DNA from: PALSA-270 sp963770245
GTDB taxonomy: Bacteria; Acidobacteriota; Terriglobia; Terriglobales; Acidobacteriaceae
Length of the DNA stretch: 64,000 nucleotides
NCBI GenBank assembly: GCA_963770245.1
Contig: CAVYOX010000011.1
Span: 62,001-126,000, forward strand
Direction of reading: 5' to 3'
The notes beneath the pieces were generated by a model, which was not told where the DNA came from, made no database searches, and saw only the letters and a list, made by a program, of their open reading frames with translations. The translations under genes and the position numbers were made by a program. Below are positions 37,988 through 46,730 of this stretch, in pieces; position 1 is the first letter of the stretch; each line of letters opens with the position of its first letter.

Positions 37988-38059
37988 TTACTCAATGCGC
38001 AACGCCTGCATGGGGTCGAGTTTGGAGGCGCGCTTTGCAGGCAACCACACGGCGAACCT
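37988..38059 (-). pseudogene. C-terminal tail of a MacB/FtsX-type ABC permease
   Basis: The last codons read RFAVWLPAKRASKLDPMQAL then RIE and a stop, the conserved end of MacB-like permeases (PARRAS.xDPxxALR.E). Only 24 codons are present; the rest of the gene is gone. Confidence 0.75.
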
Positions 38060-38062
38060 AAT

Positions 38063-38503
38063 CTAAAGCATGCCCTTCACAGCGAGCGTCGAATCCGTAG
38101 TGTTTCCCGTCTTCAACACCGCGGTGACGACCAAGGTGAAGTTCGTCGATGCGGTTTGACCGGCTGAGTTCACCGTCACTGTCGGCGTATAGGTGCCTGT
38201 CGGGGTCGCAGCACTAGCGGTAAACGAGAGCGACCCGGAAGGGTTTGTATCCGATGCGGCGTATTTCTCTTGAAGGGCGCTTGGCAGGCCGCTGACGGCC
38301 ACCAGTGCGGTCTCGCTCGTTGAGGTGATGTCGATTGGCACGATGACTTGCGTTCCGTCTTGCGGCACAACGACAGTGGAGATGGGCAGCGAAACCGTGA
38401 TCGGCACCTGCGCGATCATGGAGCCACCTCCGCAGCTGCATCCAGCCACAGCCAAGGCGAATCCAAGAAAAGCCATTGCCCGGAACCAGATGAATCGATC
38501 CAA
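38063..38503 (-). CDS. Small lipoprotein with Ig-like repeat character
   Basis: The 146-residue product has a lipoprotein signal (FLGFALAVAGC, lipid-attached Cys at about residue 22) and a Thr/Ser/Val-rich body of one immunoglobulin-like fold (SGLPSALQEKYAASD, then ASAATPTGTYTPTVTVNSAG), typical of surface or periplasmic adhesin modules. It is intact but stands among gene remnants and may itself be the truncated N-terminal part of a longer protein. Function unknown. Confidence 0.55.
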   Translation of the reverse strand: MDRFIWFRAMAFLGFALAVAGCSCGGGSMIAQVPITVSLPISTVVVPQDGTQVIVPIDITSTSETALVAVSGLPSALQEKYAASDTNPSGSLSFTASAATPTGTYTPTVTVNSAGQTASTNFTLVVTAVLKTGNTTDSTLAVKGML

Positions 38504-38811
38504 ATATGGAGTGCATGCAGGGAACCGCCCAGAGCGAAGCTGAACTGCCCGAAGGTCTGTACAGGGCAGTCGCTTGAGAAATCAGCCCATGAGCGTCGCC
38601 GATCGCAGACAACCGACGAGGGTGATTATAAGCCAGCTATTCTGGCGGCATCAAGGGGTGGGCCCGAACCGTAGTGTTTGTGGAATGGAAACAGGTCATT
38701 GCGTCCGCGGAGGTCTCAGTGAACCGGCGTCCTGACCCGCAACAATTCGTTTCACTACTGTATCGTCGGCAAACAGGATGTATAGTCCACCGCTTTGTCG
38801 CAAGCGAAAAA
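38504..38811. other. Intergenic, no gene seen
   Basis: About 300 bases between the lipoprotein gene and the transposase remnants, with no recognisable coding or structural signal. Confidence 0.5.
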
Positions 38812-39063
38812 TCACAGTGACAGGTTGGGTCTGCGCAAATGTATTCGGCCTTTCTTGCTCTGGTTGATGACTGCTGTGCGAGGCATCACCCAACGCCTGC
38901 GCCCCCGGTGCAGGGACTGCAGATCCAGTTGGTCATCGGTCTTGATCGGCACGAAGCGCATCCTCGGCCGCCCGACCGCCTCCGCGATCGCCTCGGCGTC
39001 AATGTAGTCGCTCTTGTTGGTCTTCACGTACGGTTTGACATACTGAGCCGGTATCCGTACCTC
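38812..39063 (-). mobile_element. IS110-family transposase fragment
   Basis: From about residue 93 of the open frame that begins at 39339, the protein reads REQGHEVRIPAQYVKPYVKT then NKSDYIDAEAIAEAVGRP, diagnostic of the N-terminal DEDD catalytic part of IS110 transposases. It degenerates towards the 38.8 kb end. No terminal structures were recognised. Confidence 0.8.
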
Positions 39064-39367
39064 ATGACCCTGCTCTCTCAGAGCCCGCGCTCTAGAGATC
39101 GTCGAGTGGTCCGGCGTGTACTCGTCCAGCGCAATGCCCACAAAACGCCGTAGCGCCGGCGAATCCGCCAGCCGCCAGGCGATGCTGCGCTCCGCTCCGA
39201 TGCCCTCGAAATACCCGATCAGCAGCGCCCGGAAATAGATGCCCGGTGTCAGCGACGGACGCCCGTTCCTTTCCGCATAAAACTTGCGCGCACCGGCTCT
39301 CGACAAACTCGTCGAAGCGCTCAGCTTCCAGCAACTCATTCAGCGCCGCTCCTCTGAGGCAACCCAT
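39064..39367 (-). mobile_element. DUF772-type (IS5/IS1182-like) transposase fragment
   Basis: The frame from 39339 reads RNGRPSLTPGIYFRALLIGY then IAWRLADSPALRRFVGIALD and EYTPDHSTISR, the N-terminal domain of IS5/IS1182-type transposases. Its true start lies in another frame (ALNELLEAERFDEFVES, 39367 to about 39300), so it is frameshifted. It is fused in frame to the IS110 fragment at about 39063. Confidence 0.8.
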
Positions 39368-39369
39368 TT

Positions 39370-39452
39370 CAATAGGGCAATCGCTTCTCTTAAATCAATA
39401 GAGAAACAAGTTCACTTTTATCTTGACAAAGGTAGTTAACGCTCACTAAAGT
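39370..39452 (+). promoter_or_regulatory. Promoter and CAATAG-type operators of the second TonB receptor
   Basis: CAATAG-GG-CAATCG (39370-39383) and TCAATAGAGAAACAAGTTC (39395-39413) precede TTGACA (39423-39428), an 18-base spacer and TAAAGT (39447-39452). The long element starts 28 bases before the -35, as at 33882 and 51706. An 8-bp inverted repeat GAGAGAAT/ATTCTCTC (39465-39485) lies just after the expected transcript start. Confidence 0.7.
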
Positions 39453-39586
39453 GCCCGCTGTCTGGAGAGAATCCGGAATTCTCTCGCTGGCGGGTGTGTT
39501 GTTTTGCGATTTACTCGCGTGCGCTTGGCAAGATGAGCAGCTTGACCCGGGGCTTGTGGAGCAAATTCCTTCTAAGGAGAGTGGCT

Positions 39587-42500
39587 ATGAAAACCCACAT
39601 TTTTTGCGTTTGCCTGCTCGTTGTCGTCTCAGAAGGCTTTCTGTACGGCCAGGGCGGCGCAACGGGAACCATTCTTGGCACCGTCACCGATAATTCCGGC
39701 GCAGTGGTAGCCAATGCCAAGATTGACGTCACTAACACCGCCACGGGTGCTGTCGCGCGCACCCAAACCAGCTCCTCCGGTGACTACTCTGTGCCCTCTC
39801 TGAACCCTGGCATCTACAGTGTGACGGTCGAGTCAGCAGGCTTTCAGAAGTCGGTAACGTCCGGCATCATCCTGGCTGTAGACCAGCAGGCCCGTGTCAA
39901 TGCTTCCCTGAAGCCGGGAACGGTGGCAACGACGATCGAGGTCAATGCCACGGGCGTGACTCTGGACACGGACAGCGCCGCGCTCTCGCAACTGGTGAGC
40001 CAACAGCAGGTGGAAGAGCTTCCGTTGAACGGGCGCAACTTCATGCAATTGCTGCTGATAGGCGCCGGCGCGGTCACAGTGGGCGGCGAGCAGGGCACGA
40101 TGCGCCAGGGCGAAGGCGACGCCGTGAGTATCAATGGCGGCCGGCCCGAAGGCAACAACTACACGCTGGACGGATTGATCAACACCGATACGGCGCTGGT
40201 TACTCCGGCCGTGATTCTATCCCAGGACGCGATCCAGGAGTTCAAGGTGGAGAGCGGCACCTACTCGGCCGAGTACGGATATAGCGCCAGCCAGATCAAC
40301 ATCGTCAGCAAGGGCGGCTCAAACCAAATCCACGGGTCGGTGTTCGAGTTCGACCGCAACGATGACTTCGACGCAAAGCCGTTCGCTACGTCTACCGATT
40401 ACATCGCTGGAGTTAAAACCGCGAACCCAGAGCTGCGCCAAAACCAGTTCGGATTTGTTGTGGACGGACCGGTCTACATTCCCAAGCTGTATGACGGCCG
40501 CAACAAGACCTTCTTCATGGCCAACTACGAGGGCTGGCGCATCATCAACGGCGCCAGGGTGAGTGAGACGGTCCCCAACCCGGCGGTCTTGACGGGCAAT
40601 TTTTCGCAGGAAACTTATCCGGCTGGGGTGGGCGGCCTGCCGGGCGGGCCGTTGCCTGCCTATGGAACACCCGCTTGTGCGACCCTTCTCGGCGCCGGCT
40701 ACAACTGCATGCCGGTAGATCCGACAACCGGACAGCCCTTCCCTGGGAACATGATTCCCTCGAGTCGCTTTACGAGCCGGATTGGGCTGGTTGCCGTTGC
40801 CGACAGTTTTTGGGGGGCGCCGACGGTCGCCAACCAGCCTGAGGGCGTTACCAACTTCATCAAGAGCGTCGGTTTCCCATTGACCACCAACCAGCAGACC
40901 TATCGCCTGGACCAAAACATCGGCAAGTTGGGTTCGGTCTTTTTCCGCTACACCCGCTCCAACTACCAGAACAGCGGGACTTACAATTCCGGAGATCTTG
41001 CCCACGGCATCGAGCAGTATTTCGAAACTCAGAAGAACTGGGAGGTGTCGCACACCTTCAACATCGGCCCTAAGAGCGTGAACAACTTCCGCTTCGGCTA
41101 CCTGGACGCCCAGGCCCCGCAGGGTGGTTCTACCATACCCGCTTCGGCCGTAAGCGCGCTTGACGAGACCGGCGTCTTTACCCACTTTACGGCGCTCCAG
41201 CAGACGTGGCCGAATGTAAACCCGACGAAGTACTCAAGCGGCGGCGGCTCGGTCAATTCCTACAGCGGATCCGATCAGCCAGCGTGGGAGTTTGCCGATT
41301 CGTTCACCACGATTCACGGAAAGCACAGCATTGGACTGGGCTTCGACATTCGGCGCGTGCGACTGACTCGTAACCTGGATGACGATTTCTATGGCGACTG
41401 GAGCTTCAGTTCGTCGCTCATTCAGACCAACAGTCCCGGTTGTCCCAATGCGCCGGTGTCTGTCAACGGTGGGCCCGCTACAAGTCTGTGCGGCACCGGC
41501 AATGCCATTGCCGATATGATGCTCGGATATTACTCCGGCGCAGCCGGATTCGTGCCCGGTCCGTTGAGTCCGACGACTACGGCCGGCAACCCGCAGACGC
41601 ACGTGTTCAACTATTATGCCCCCTATGCGCAAGATGACTGGAAGGTGACCCAGAAGCTGACCCTCAACCTCGGCCTACGCTGGGACTATCGGGCCGCGGC
41701 CTATGAAGCATCGAACCACTTCTTCTGGCTTGATACGTCCAACCCGGAAGGCGGACTGTGCTACGCCGACAAGACGCTATCGACGGACGGCGTCGCTCCG
41801 GGAGTTGGTTTGAACGGCGGCCCCATCCTAAAGTATTGCGGCTCCGTGCCCCACCCCGGCTCGAAGAAACCCTTCGCTCCAAGATTCGGCTTGGCCTACC
41901 GGCTCAACAACAAGACCGTTGTGCGCGGCGGATACGGAATCTTCTACGACTCCTCTGAAGGGCGCGAAATCGACGACTCGGCGGACATATATCCGTACAG
42001 CATCCGCAACAATCTCACCCCCGGTTCGGTTTCCACTCTTCCCAAGTTTAGCAACCAATTGTTCCCGAGTTACTCCACACTGGGGCCGTTCCCCGAGTCG
42101 ACGCTATCGTTCATCGCGGTCATCGAGTCGGAGAATCCCATAAATCCTTACGTCCAGTCCTGGACGGCTTCGGTCGAGCGTGAGATTGCAAGGAACACGA
42201 CCCTTGAGGTGAACTACATCGGAACCCATGCCGTCCATCTCCTGGACCGGCGCAATATCTCTCAACCCAACAGCATCCCGGCCGCAAGTCTGGCGTTTTG
42301 CCAGGCCCAGAATGCATCGGGCACCTACATCAACATCACCCAAGCCCCATGCACCGTGGCGAGCCGGTTGCCGTATCCGAACTTCAACGGGTTCTACATC
42401 GACAGCGACTGGCACGGCTACTCCCACTACAACGCGATGAACGTTAAGTTTGAGCATCGCGCCGGCGATCTGGCCGTGACCTCAGTCTTTACTTGGGCCA

Positions 42501-43198
42501 AGAGCCTGGACGACAAGTCGGCGGCGGCCGGAGTTGGCGCCACCGGCCAGGGCTACCAGGGCACCGAGGACAACCATGATCCGTCGTTGGACTACGGCCC
42601 CTCGGACTTCGACGTCGATCACAGATTTGTGTCGAGCTTTGTGTACCAACTGCCGATCGGGAAGGGAAAGAAGTTGTTGGGCGGAGTCAACCGGGCTGGC
42701 GACCTGCTGGTTGGCGGCTGGGAGATAACCGGCATCACGACCTTCCAGACCGGGTTCCCATTCAGTATCACCGCGAACGATATCGATGGTCTGAACGACA
42801 CCCAGTTCGAGCATGCAAACTATGTGCCGGGCTGCAATATCCACGGCGGTCTGACGGCCAAGTTCCAACGCCTGAACCCGGCCTGCTTCACTCAAACTGC
42901 GCTCGGTACGTATGGAAACACATCGCGCAACTTCCTGCGCCAGCCGGGCATCAACAACTGGGATATGGGTTTCGGCAAGAACCTGTCCCTCAGCGAACGA
43001 GTCAAATTTGGGTTACACGTGGATACGTTCAACACCTTCAACCATCACCAATACGGCGGTAACGTGGGCGCCCTGATCACCGGAGGATCGGGCGGCAACG
43101 AGACCATCTCCAATGGCGTGGGTGCTTCCAACTTTGGGCTAATTACAGGGGCGTCGGCGTCCCGCATCGTTCAACTCAGTGGAAAACTAACCTTCTGA
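39587..43198 (+). CDS. Oar-like TonB-dependent receptor, probable rhamnoside importer
   Basis: The 1,203-residue outer-membrane protein starts at ATG 39587, preceded by AAGGAGA; the earlier in-frame start lies within the leader. It has a signal peptide (MKTHIFCVCLLVVVSEGFLYG), a carboxypeptidase-regulatory domain (GTILGTVTDNSGAVVANAKI), a TonB plug with VEELPLNGRNFMQLLLIG and a large barrel ending IVQLSGKLTF. Being in the rhamnose island and carrying the shared CAATAG-type promoter, it probably takes up rhamnose-containing oligosaccharides; ligand is inferred. A strong terminator follows. Confidence 0.92.
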   Translation: MKTHIFCVCLLVVVSEGFLYGQGGATGTILGTVTDNSGAVVANAKIDVTNTATGAVARTQTSSSGDYSVPSLNPGIYSVTVESAGFQKSVTSGIILAVDQQARVNASLKPGTVATTIEVNATGVTLDTDSAALSQLVSQQQVEELPLNGRNFMQLLLIGAGAVTVGGEQGTMRQGEGDAVSINGGRPEGNNYTLDGLINTDTALVTPAVILSQDAIQEFKVESGTYSAEYGYSASQINIVSKGGSNQIHGSVFEFDRNDDFDAKPFATSTDYIAGVKTANPELRQNQFGFVVDGPVYIPKLYDGRNKTFFMANYEGWRIINGARVSETVPNPAVLTGNFSQETYPAGVGGLPGGPLPAYGTPACATLLGAGYNCMPVDPTTGQPFPGNMIPSSRFTSRIGLVAVADSFWGAPTVANQPEGVTNFIKSVGFPLTTNQQTYRLDQNIGKLGSVFFRYTRSNYQNSGTYNSGDLAHGIEQYFETQKNWEVSHTFNIGPKSVNNFRFGYLDAQAPQGGSTIPASAVSALDETGVFTHFTALQQTWPNVNPTKYSSGGGSVNSYSGSDQPAWEFADSFTTIHGKHSIGLGFDIRRVRLTRNLDDDFYGDWSFSSSLIQTNSPGCPNAPVSVNGGPATSLCGTGNAIADMMLGYYSGAAGFVPGPLSPTTTAGNPQTHVFNYYAPYAQDDWKVTQKLTLNLGLRWDYRAAAYEASNHFFWLDTSNPEGGLCYADKTLSTDGVAPGVGLNGGPILKYCGSVPHPGSKKPFAPRFGLAYRLNNKTVVRGGYGIFYDSSEGREIDDSADIYPYSIRNNLTPGSVSTLPKFSNQLFPSYSTLGPFPESTLSFIAVIESENPINPYVQSWTASVEREIARNTTLEVNYIGTHAVHLLDRRNISQPNSIPAASLAFCQAQNASGTYINITQAPCTVASRLPYPNFNGFYIDSDWHGYSHYNAMNVKFEHRAGDLAVTSVFTWAKSLDDKSAAAGVGATGQGYQGTEDNHDPSLDYGPSDFDVDHRFVSSFVYQLPIGKGKKLLGGVNRAGDLLVGGWEITGITTFQTGFPFSITANDIDGLNDTQFEHANYVPGCNIHGGLTAKFQRLNPACFTQTALGTYGNTSRNFLRQPGINNWDMGFGKNLSLSERVKFGLHVDTFNTFNHHQYGGNVGALITGGSGGNETISNGVGASNFGLITGASASRIVQLSGKLTF

Positions 43199-43221
43199 CA
43201 AACCGCTTTGTGCCTCCCTTC

Positions 43222-43258
43222 AACTCCGCCACGCCACTCTGGCGTGGCGGAGTTTTCT
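43222..43258 (+). terminator. Rho-independent terminator after the second TonB receptor
   Basis: A 14-bp perfect stem (AACTCCGCCACGCC at 43222-43235, its complement at 43241-43254) with a 5-base loop is followed by TTTCTG. It lies 23 bases after the receptor stop codon. Confidence 0.9.
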
Positions 43259-43262
43259 GTTC

Positions 43263-44492
43263 ATGAGATACACTTCGACCATGATGGGCCGAACGTTCAG
43301 ACCACGCTTGGCGCTGGCAGCATGTTGTGCATCCGTGGCGTTGGCGTTCGCGCAGACCGACAGCGGCGATGCGTCTGCGCGTTATGCGGCTGCGGGGCGG
43401 CAAGCGCTGGCGGCAGGAAAATACGACCAAGCCGAGCAAGCCTTCGAGAAGCTGCGTGAATTAGAGCCAGGGATTGCCGAGGTGCATGCCCAGCTCGGGG
43501 TCATCTACTTTCAGGAAAGAAAGTTTGACCAAGCTGTTCCCGCGCTGCGTCAAGCGCTGAAACTCAAGCCAGGCTTGCCCAGGGCAGATACCCTGCTGGC
43601 AATGTCGTTATCTGAAATGGGCCGCTACAACGAGGCTCTGCCGGGTCTGGAGAAGGGATTCCGCTCCTCTACCGATCCTGCCATCAAGCGGATGTGTGGA
43701 CTGCAGCTCGAACGGGCTTACACCGGTTTGCAGCGCGATAGCAAAGCGGTTGACGTGGCGTTGGAACTGGATCGGCTCTATCCGAACAACCCTGAGGTTC
43801 TCTATCACGACGGGAAAATATATGGGAACTTCGCCTTCCTGACCATGCAGAAACTGGCACAGGTGGCTCCAGATTCGATTTGGAGGCATCAGGCTGAGGC
43901 GGAAGCCTATGAAAGCCAAGGAACCTACGATGCTGCGATCAGCGAATACCGTCAGGTACTCTCGGTAGATCCTCGCCGTCCGGGGATTCACTATCGCTTG
44001 GGGCGAACCCTGCTGGCGCGTTCGCGGCAAACCACTTCGCTGGAGGATGTAACCGAGGCACTGAAGGAATTGGAGCAAGAGCTGCAGCTAGACCCCAGCA
44101 ATGCCAACGCGGCTTATGAGATCGCAGAAATCCATCGCGACGCGGGGGAGTTCGATGAAGCCCAGAAGTTCTTTGAACTCGCCTTGAAATACTATCCGGA
44201 TTTCGAAGAGGCGCACCTTGGACTGGCGGCCACGCTCATGTCCCTGCAGAAACCCGAACCGGCGCTACCTCACCTGCAAAAGGCCATCTCGCTGAACCCG
44301 CAAAACGAAGTTTCCTGGTATCGGCTTTCGCAAGTGTACGGGGCGTTGGGCCAGGCAGAGGAACAGAAAAAAGCGTTCGCGGAATTCCAGCGCCTGCATA
44401 GCCAGAAGTCTGCCCAACAGGAAGCAGGGAATCGGATATTCTCGCCGAGCGAAGTGACCAAGCAGCAACTCGACCCCAAAGCCGCGCAATAG
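43263..44492 (+). CDS. Exported TPR protein
   Basis: The 409-residue product has a signal peptide (LALAACCASVALAFAQ) and about nine tetratricopeptide repeats, for example AAGRQALAAGKYDQAEQAFEKL, GVIYFQERKFDQAVPALRQA and AEIHRDAGEFDEAQKFFELA. A second ATG at 43281 would also keep the signal peptide. It is probably periplasmic and of scaffold type. It lies directly after the TonB-receptor terminator and is convergent with a CRTAC1-type gene, repeating the TPR/CRTAC1 pairing at 13-18 kb. Confidence 0.87.
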   Translation: MRYTSTMMGRTFRPRLALAACCASVALAFAQTDSGDASARYAAAGRQALAAGKYDQAEQAFEKLRELEPGIAEVHAQLGVIYFQERKFDQAVPALRQALKLKPGLPRADTLLAMSLSEMGRYNEALPGLEKGFRSSTDPAIKRMCGLQLERAYTGLQRDSKAVDVALELDRLYPNNPEVLYHDGKIYGNFAFLTMQKLAQVAPDSIWRHQAEAEAYESQGTYDAAISEYRQVLSVDPRRPGIHYRLGRTLLARSRQTTSLEDVTEALKELEQELQLDPSNANAAYEIAEIHRDAGEFDEAQKFFELALKYYPDFEEAHLGLAATLMSLQKPEPALPHLQKAISLNPQNEVSWYRLSQVYGALGQAEEQKKAFAEFQRLHSQKSAQQEAGNRIFSPSEVTKQQLDPKAAQ

Positions 44493-44516
44493 GTGACGAA
44501 TAGAGCCGGAAAAGGT

Positions 44517-46268
44517 TCAGGGCTTAAACCCCACGCTGGGCACGATTCCGACTCCTTCCTTCACGGAGACCAGTTGGTTGGCTGCCACGTCCGGTAAAGT
44601 CTGCCAATCCCCATTCGGCCAGCGGATGCGAAGCTCTGCTTTGGTGGCATCCCCGAGGCCGAAGTGCAGCCGGGGATCATTGCAGGACAAAAAGCTCGAT
44701 TGGCTCTGAACCTCCTGGGTTTGGGTTGTATCTCCTGCCTTGATGACGACCCGAGCGCCGATGGCGCTGCGGTTGGACTTGGCGCCAATGAGTTTCACCT
44801 TCAGCCAATGGTTCCTGGGCAGAACATCATTCCGAAGCAAGGAAGGTGTCTCATTAAGATTGACAATCAAGACGTCGAGATCGCCGTCGTTGTCGAAATC
44901 ACCAAAGGCACAGCCTCGGCTGACGTGCGGCTCCGCAATGGCAGGTCCGGCTTGGTCTAATAGCTCCTCAAAACGTCCATTCCCCAAATTGCGAAACACC
45001 AATCTCTGATTTTTCGACGGAGAGTCGGGGAATCGTTTCTCGATTTCCGGAAAGGCGTGTCCCGCCACTACGAAAATGTCGGGCAATCCATTATTGTCGA
45101 GGTCGACGATTCCCGCGCCCCAGCATACATACCGGTTATCCACGGCCAAACCCGCCCTCCGGCTGGCATCCTGGAAGCTGGCTTTTCCCAGGTTGTGGTA
45201 AAGGTCGGGAGTATCCCCCTCGAAATTGGTCTTGAAGATGTCGAGATGGCCATCCAGATCGTAGTCGCCCACCGCAACCCCCATCCCTGCCTGCTCCTGT
45301 CCATCTTCGCTGTAGGCGACGCCAAGCATGGCTCCCTCTTCCCGGAAGGTACCGTCATGATTATTCAGGAACAAAAGACTCGGCGTGGAATCGCAAGCCA
45401 CGTAGATGTCCGGCCAGCCATCGTCGTCAAAATCAGCGACGATTGCGGTTAGCCCATAGCTATCCTTGGAGGACGCGATTCCGGAGGCCACGCTGACATC
45501 GGCGAAAGTTCCGTCCCCGTTGTTGCGGTAAAGGCTGTGCTGCCCATAGGGGTAGCCGCGTGGGCCGCAGGCTACCGCCATTCCCGACCATCGACAATTC
45601 GCGGTTTCGCCCGGCTTGGGAGCACTGTCCAGCTCGAACCCGAGATAGTTCGCAACGAATAAATCCAGGTTTCCGTCACGGTTGTAATCCAGAAATGTAC
45701 AACCTGAACTCCAGCGCTTTCCCGAGTCAGTCAAGCCCGCGGCATGGGTTACATCCGTAAAGGTGCCATCGCCGTTGTTACGGTACAGAATATTGTGGCC
45801 CCAGAAGGTGACGAACAGATCCTCGAAGCCATCGTTGTTGTAATCTCCCACGCAAACCCCGGAAGCCCAGCCGGTCTTGAGCAGTCCCGCTTCTTTGGTG
45901 ACGTCGCTGAACGTGCCATCACGATTGTTCTTGAACAAACGATTGCTTGCGTCTTCTGGGGGATTTGCTAAGCGGGTTCCGGACAGCAGAAAGATATCGA
46001 GCCAGCCGTCGTTGTCATAGTCGAGAAATGCGCAACCGCAGCCGATAGTTTCGACGATGTATTCTTTGTGATCCACGGGGCCGTACACCGTCCCGTGCCG
46101 CAGTCCCGCTTGACTGGCAACATCGGTGAAGCGAGCGTCAAAGGGCAGACCGGAAGGTTTTCCCCGGGGCAGCACCTGCGCCTTGCGGGCTGCCATACCT
46201 TGTCCAAAACAGGCGGTCGCCGCCGTACTGAACAATCCGGTGAGAAAGAACCGCCGTGACGTTCCCAT
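44517..46268 (-). CDS. CRTAC1-type FG-GAP/ASPIC-UnbV protein with Tat-like signal
   Basis: The 583-residue protein is closely similar in layout to the one at 13.5 kb: several calcium-type FG-GAP blades (FLDYDNDGWLDIF, GDYNNDGFEDLF, LDYNRDGNLDLF, GDYDLDGHLDIF, GDFDNDGDLDVL) and a C-terminal ASPIC/UnbV domain (SNRSAIGARVVI, AELRIRWPNG). I chose the ATG at 46268 because it gives a signal peptide with a twin-arginine-like motif SRRFFLTG, suggesting export of a folded protein. It is convergent with a TPR gene and lies beside the damaged rhaM copy. Confidence 0.87.
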   Translation of the reverse strand: MGTSRRFFLTGLFSTAATACFGQGMAARKAQVLPRGKPSGLPFDARFTDVASQAGLRHGTVYGPVDHKEYIVETIGCGCAFLDYDNDGWLDIFLLSGTRLANPPEDASNRLFKNNRDGTFSDVTKEAGLLKTGWASGVCVGDYNNDGFEDLFVTFWGHNILYRNNGDGTFTDVTHAAGLTDSGKRWSSGCTFLDYNRDGNLDLFVANYLGFELDSAPKPGETANCRWSGMAVACGPRGYPYGQHSLYRNNGDGTFADVSVASGIASSKDSYGLTAIVADFDDDGWPDIYVACDSTPSLLFLNNHDGTFREEGAMLGVAYSEDGQEQAGMGVAVGDYDLDGHLDIFKTNFEGDTPDLYHNLGKASFQDASRRAGLAVDNRYVCWGAGIVDLDNNGLPDIFVVAGHAFPEIEKRFPDSPSKNQRLVFRNLGNGRFEELLDQAGPAIAEPHVSRGCAFGDFDNDGDLDVLIVNLNETPSLLRNDVLPRNHWLKVKLIGAKSNRSAIGARVVIKAGDTTQTQEVQSQSSFLSCNDPRLHFGLGDATKAELRIRWPNGDWQTLPDVAANQLVSVKEGVGIVPSVGFKP

Positions 46269-46384
46269 GGGTAGGTTATGGTTTCGCCCGCTGACCTTTT
46301 CAAAGCCGGAGAGACCGGCTCTATGGTAATGAGGAGCTTCGCGCCGAGGCAATATCCAACCGCTGTCCCCCCAAGCTTCTGCCT

Positions 46385-46699
46385 CTATTCCATGTAGAAC
46401 ACCTCTTTCAGCATGGCGAATCGTTCGCCAGATTGAAGGCCGGGCACAGGCTCAAAACACTTGGGCATTTCGCCTGCCACCGCAGGTTCACGGGATCCTG
46501 CGCCAGCGCGTCCCACGCTCCCTCGAAATCCGTCACCTGCATTAACAGAAAAAGATCCCGGCCCCGTCGGAAAATGCTGTAATCCGAAATCTACCTGCTT
46601 GAGTTTGGCCAGAAGTTCCGGCCAGACATTTCGGTGGGCTTTCTCGTATTCTTCGATCGCGTCCGGCTTAATCCGCAAGCGAAAGGCTACTCGTGGCAT
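46385..46699 (-). pseudogene. rhaM: L-rhamnose mutarotase copy with two compensating frameshifts
   Basis: The N-terminus (KAHRNVWPELLAKLKQV) and the C-terminus (KCFEPVPGLQSGERFAMLKEVFYME is split over the last 25 codons) are typical of RhaM-like mutarotases. The middle about 40 codons are nonsense in this frame but read SDYSIFRRGRDLFLLMQVTD then FEGAWDALAQDPVNLRWQA in another. A 2-base loss near 46583 and a 1-base loss near 46470 would restore one continuous protein, leaving the overall length in frame. A working copy is present at 50 kb, so this one is probably inactive; sequencing error is an alternative. Confidence 0.75.
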
Positions 46700-46730
46700 G
46701 TCTCACCCCAGATTTTCTGCCCAGTGCGAA

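Noticed and set aside
40319..41185. 288-codon minus-strand frame inside the second TonB receptor
   Set aside because: It is antisense to a clear receptor gene, lacks a ribosome site, and shows no family motif.
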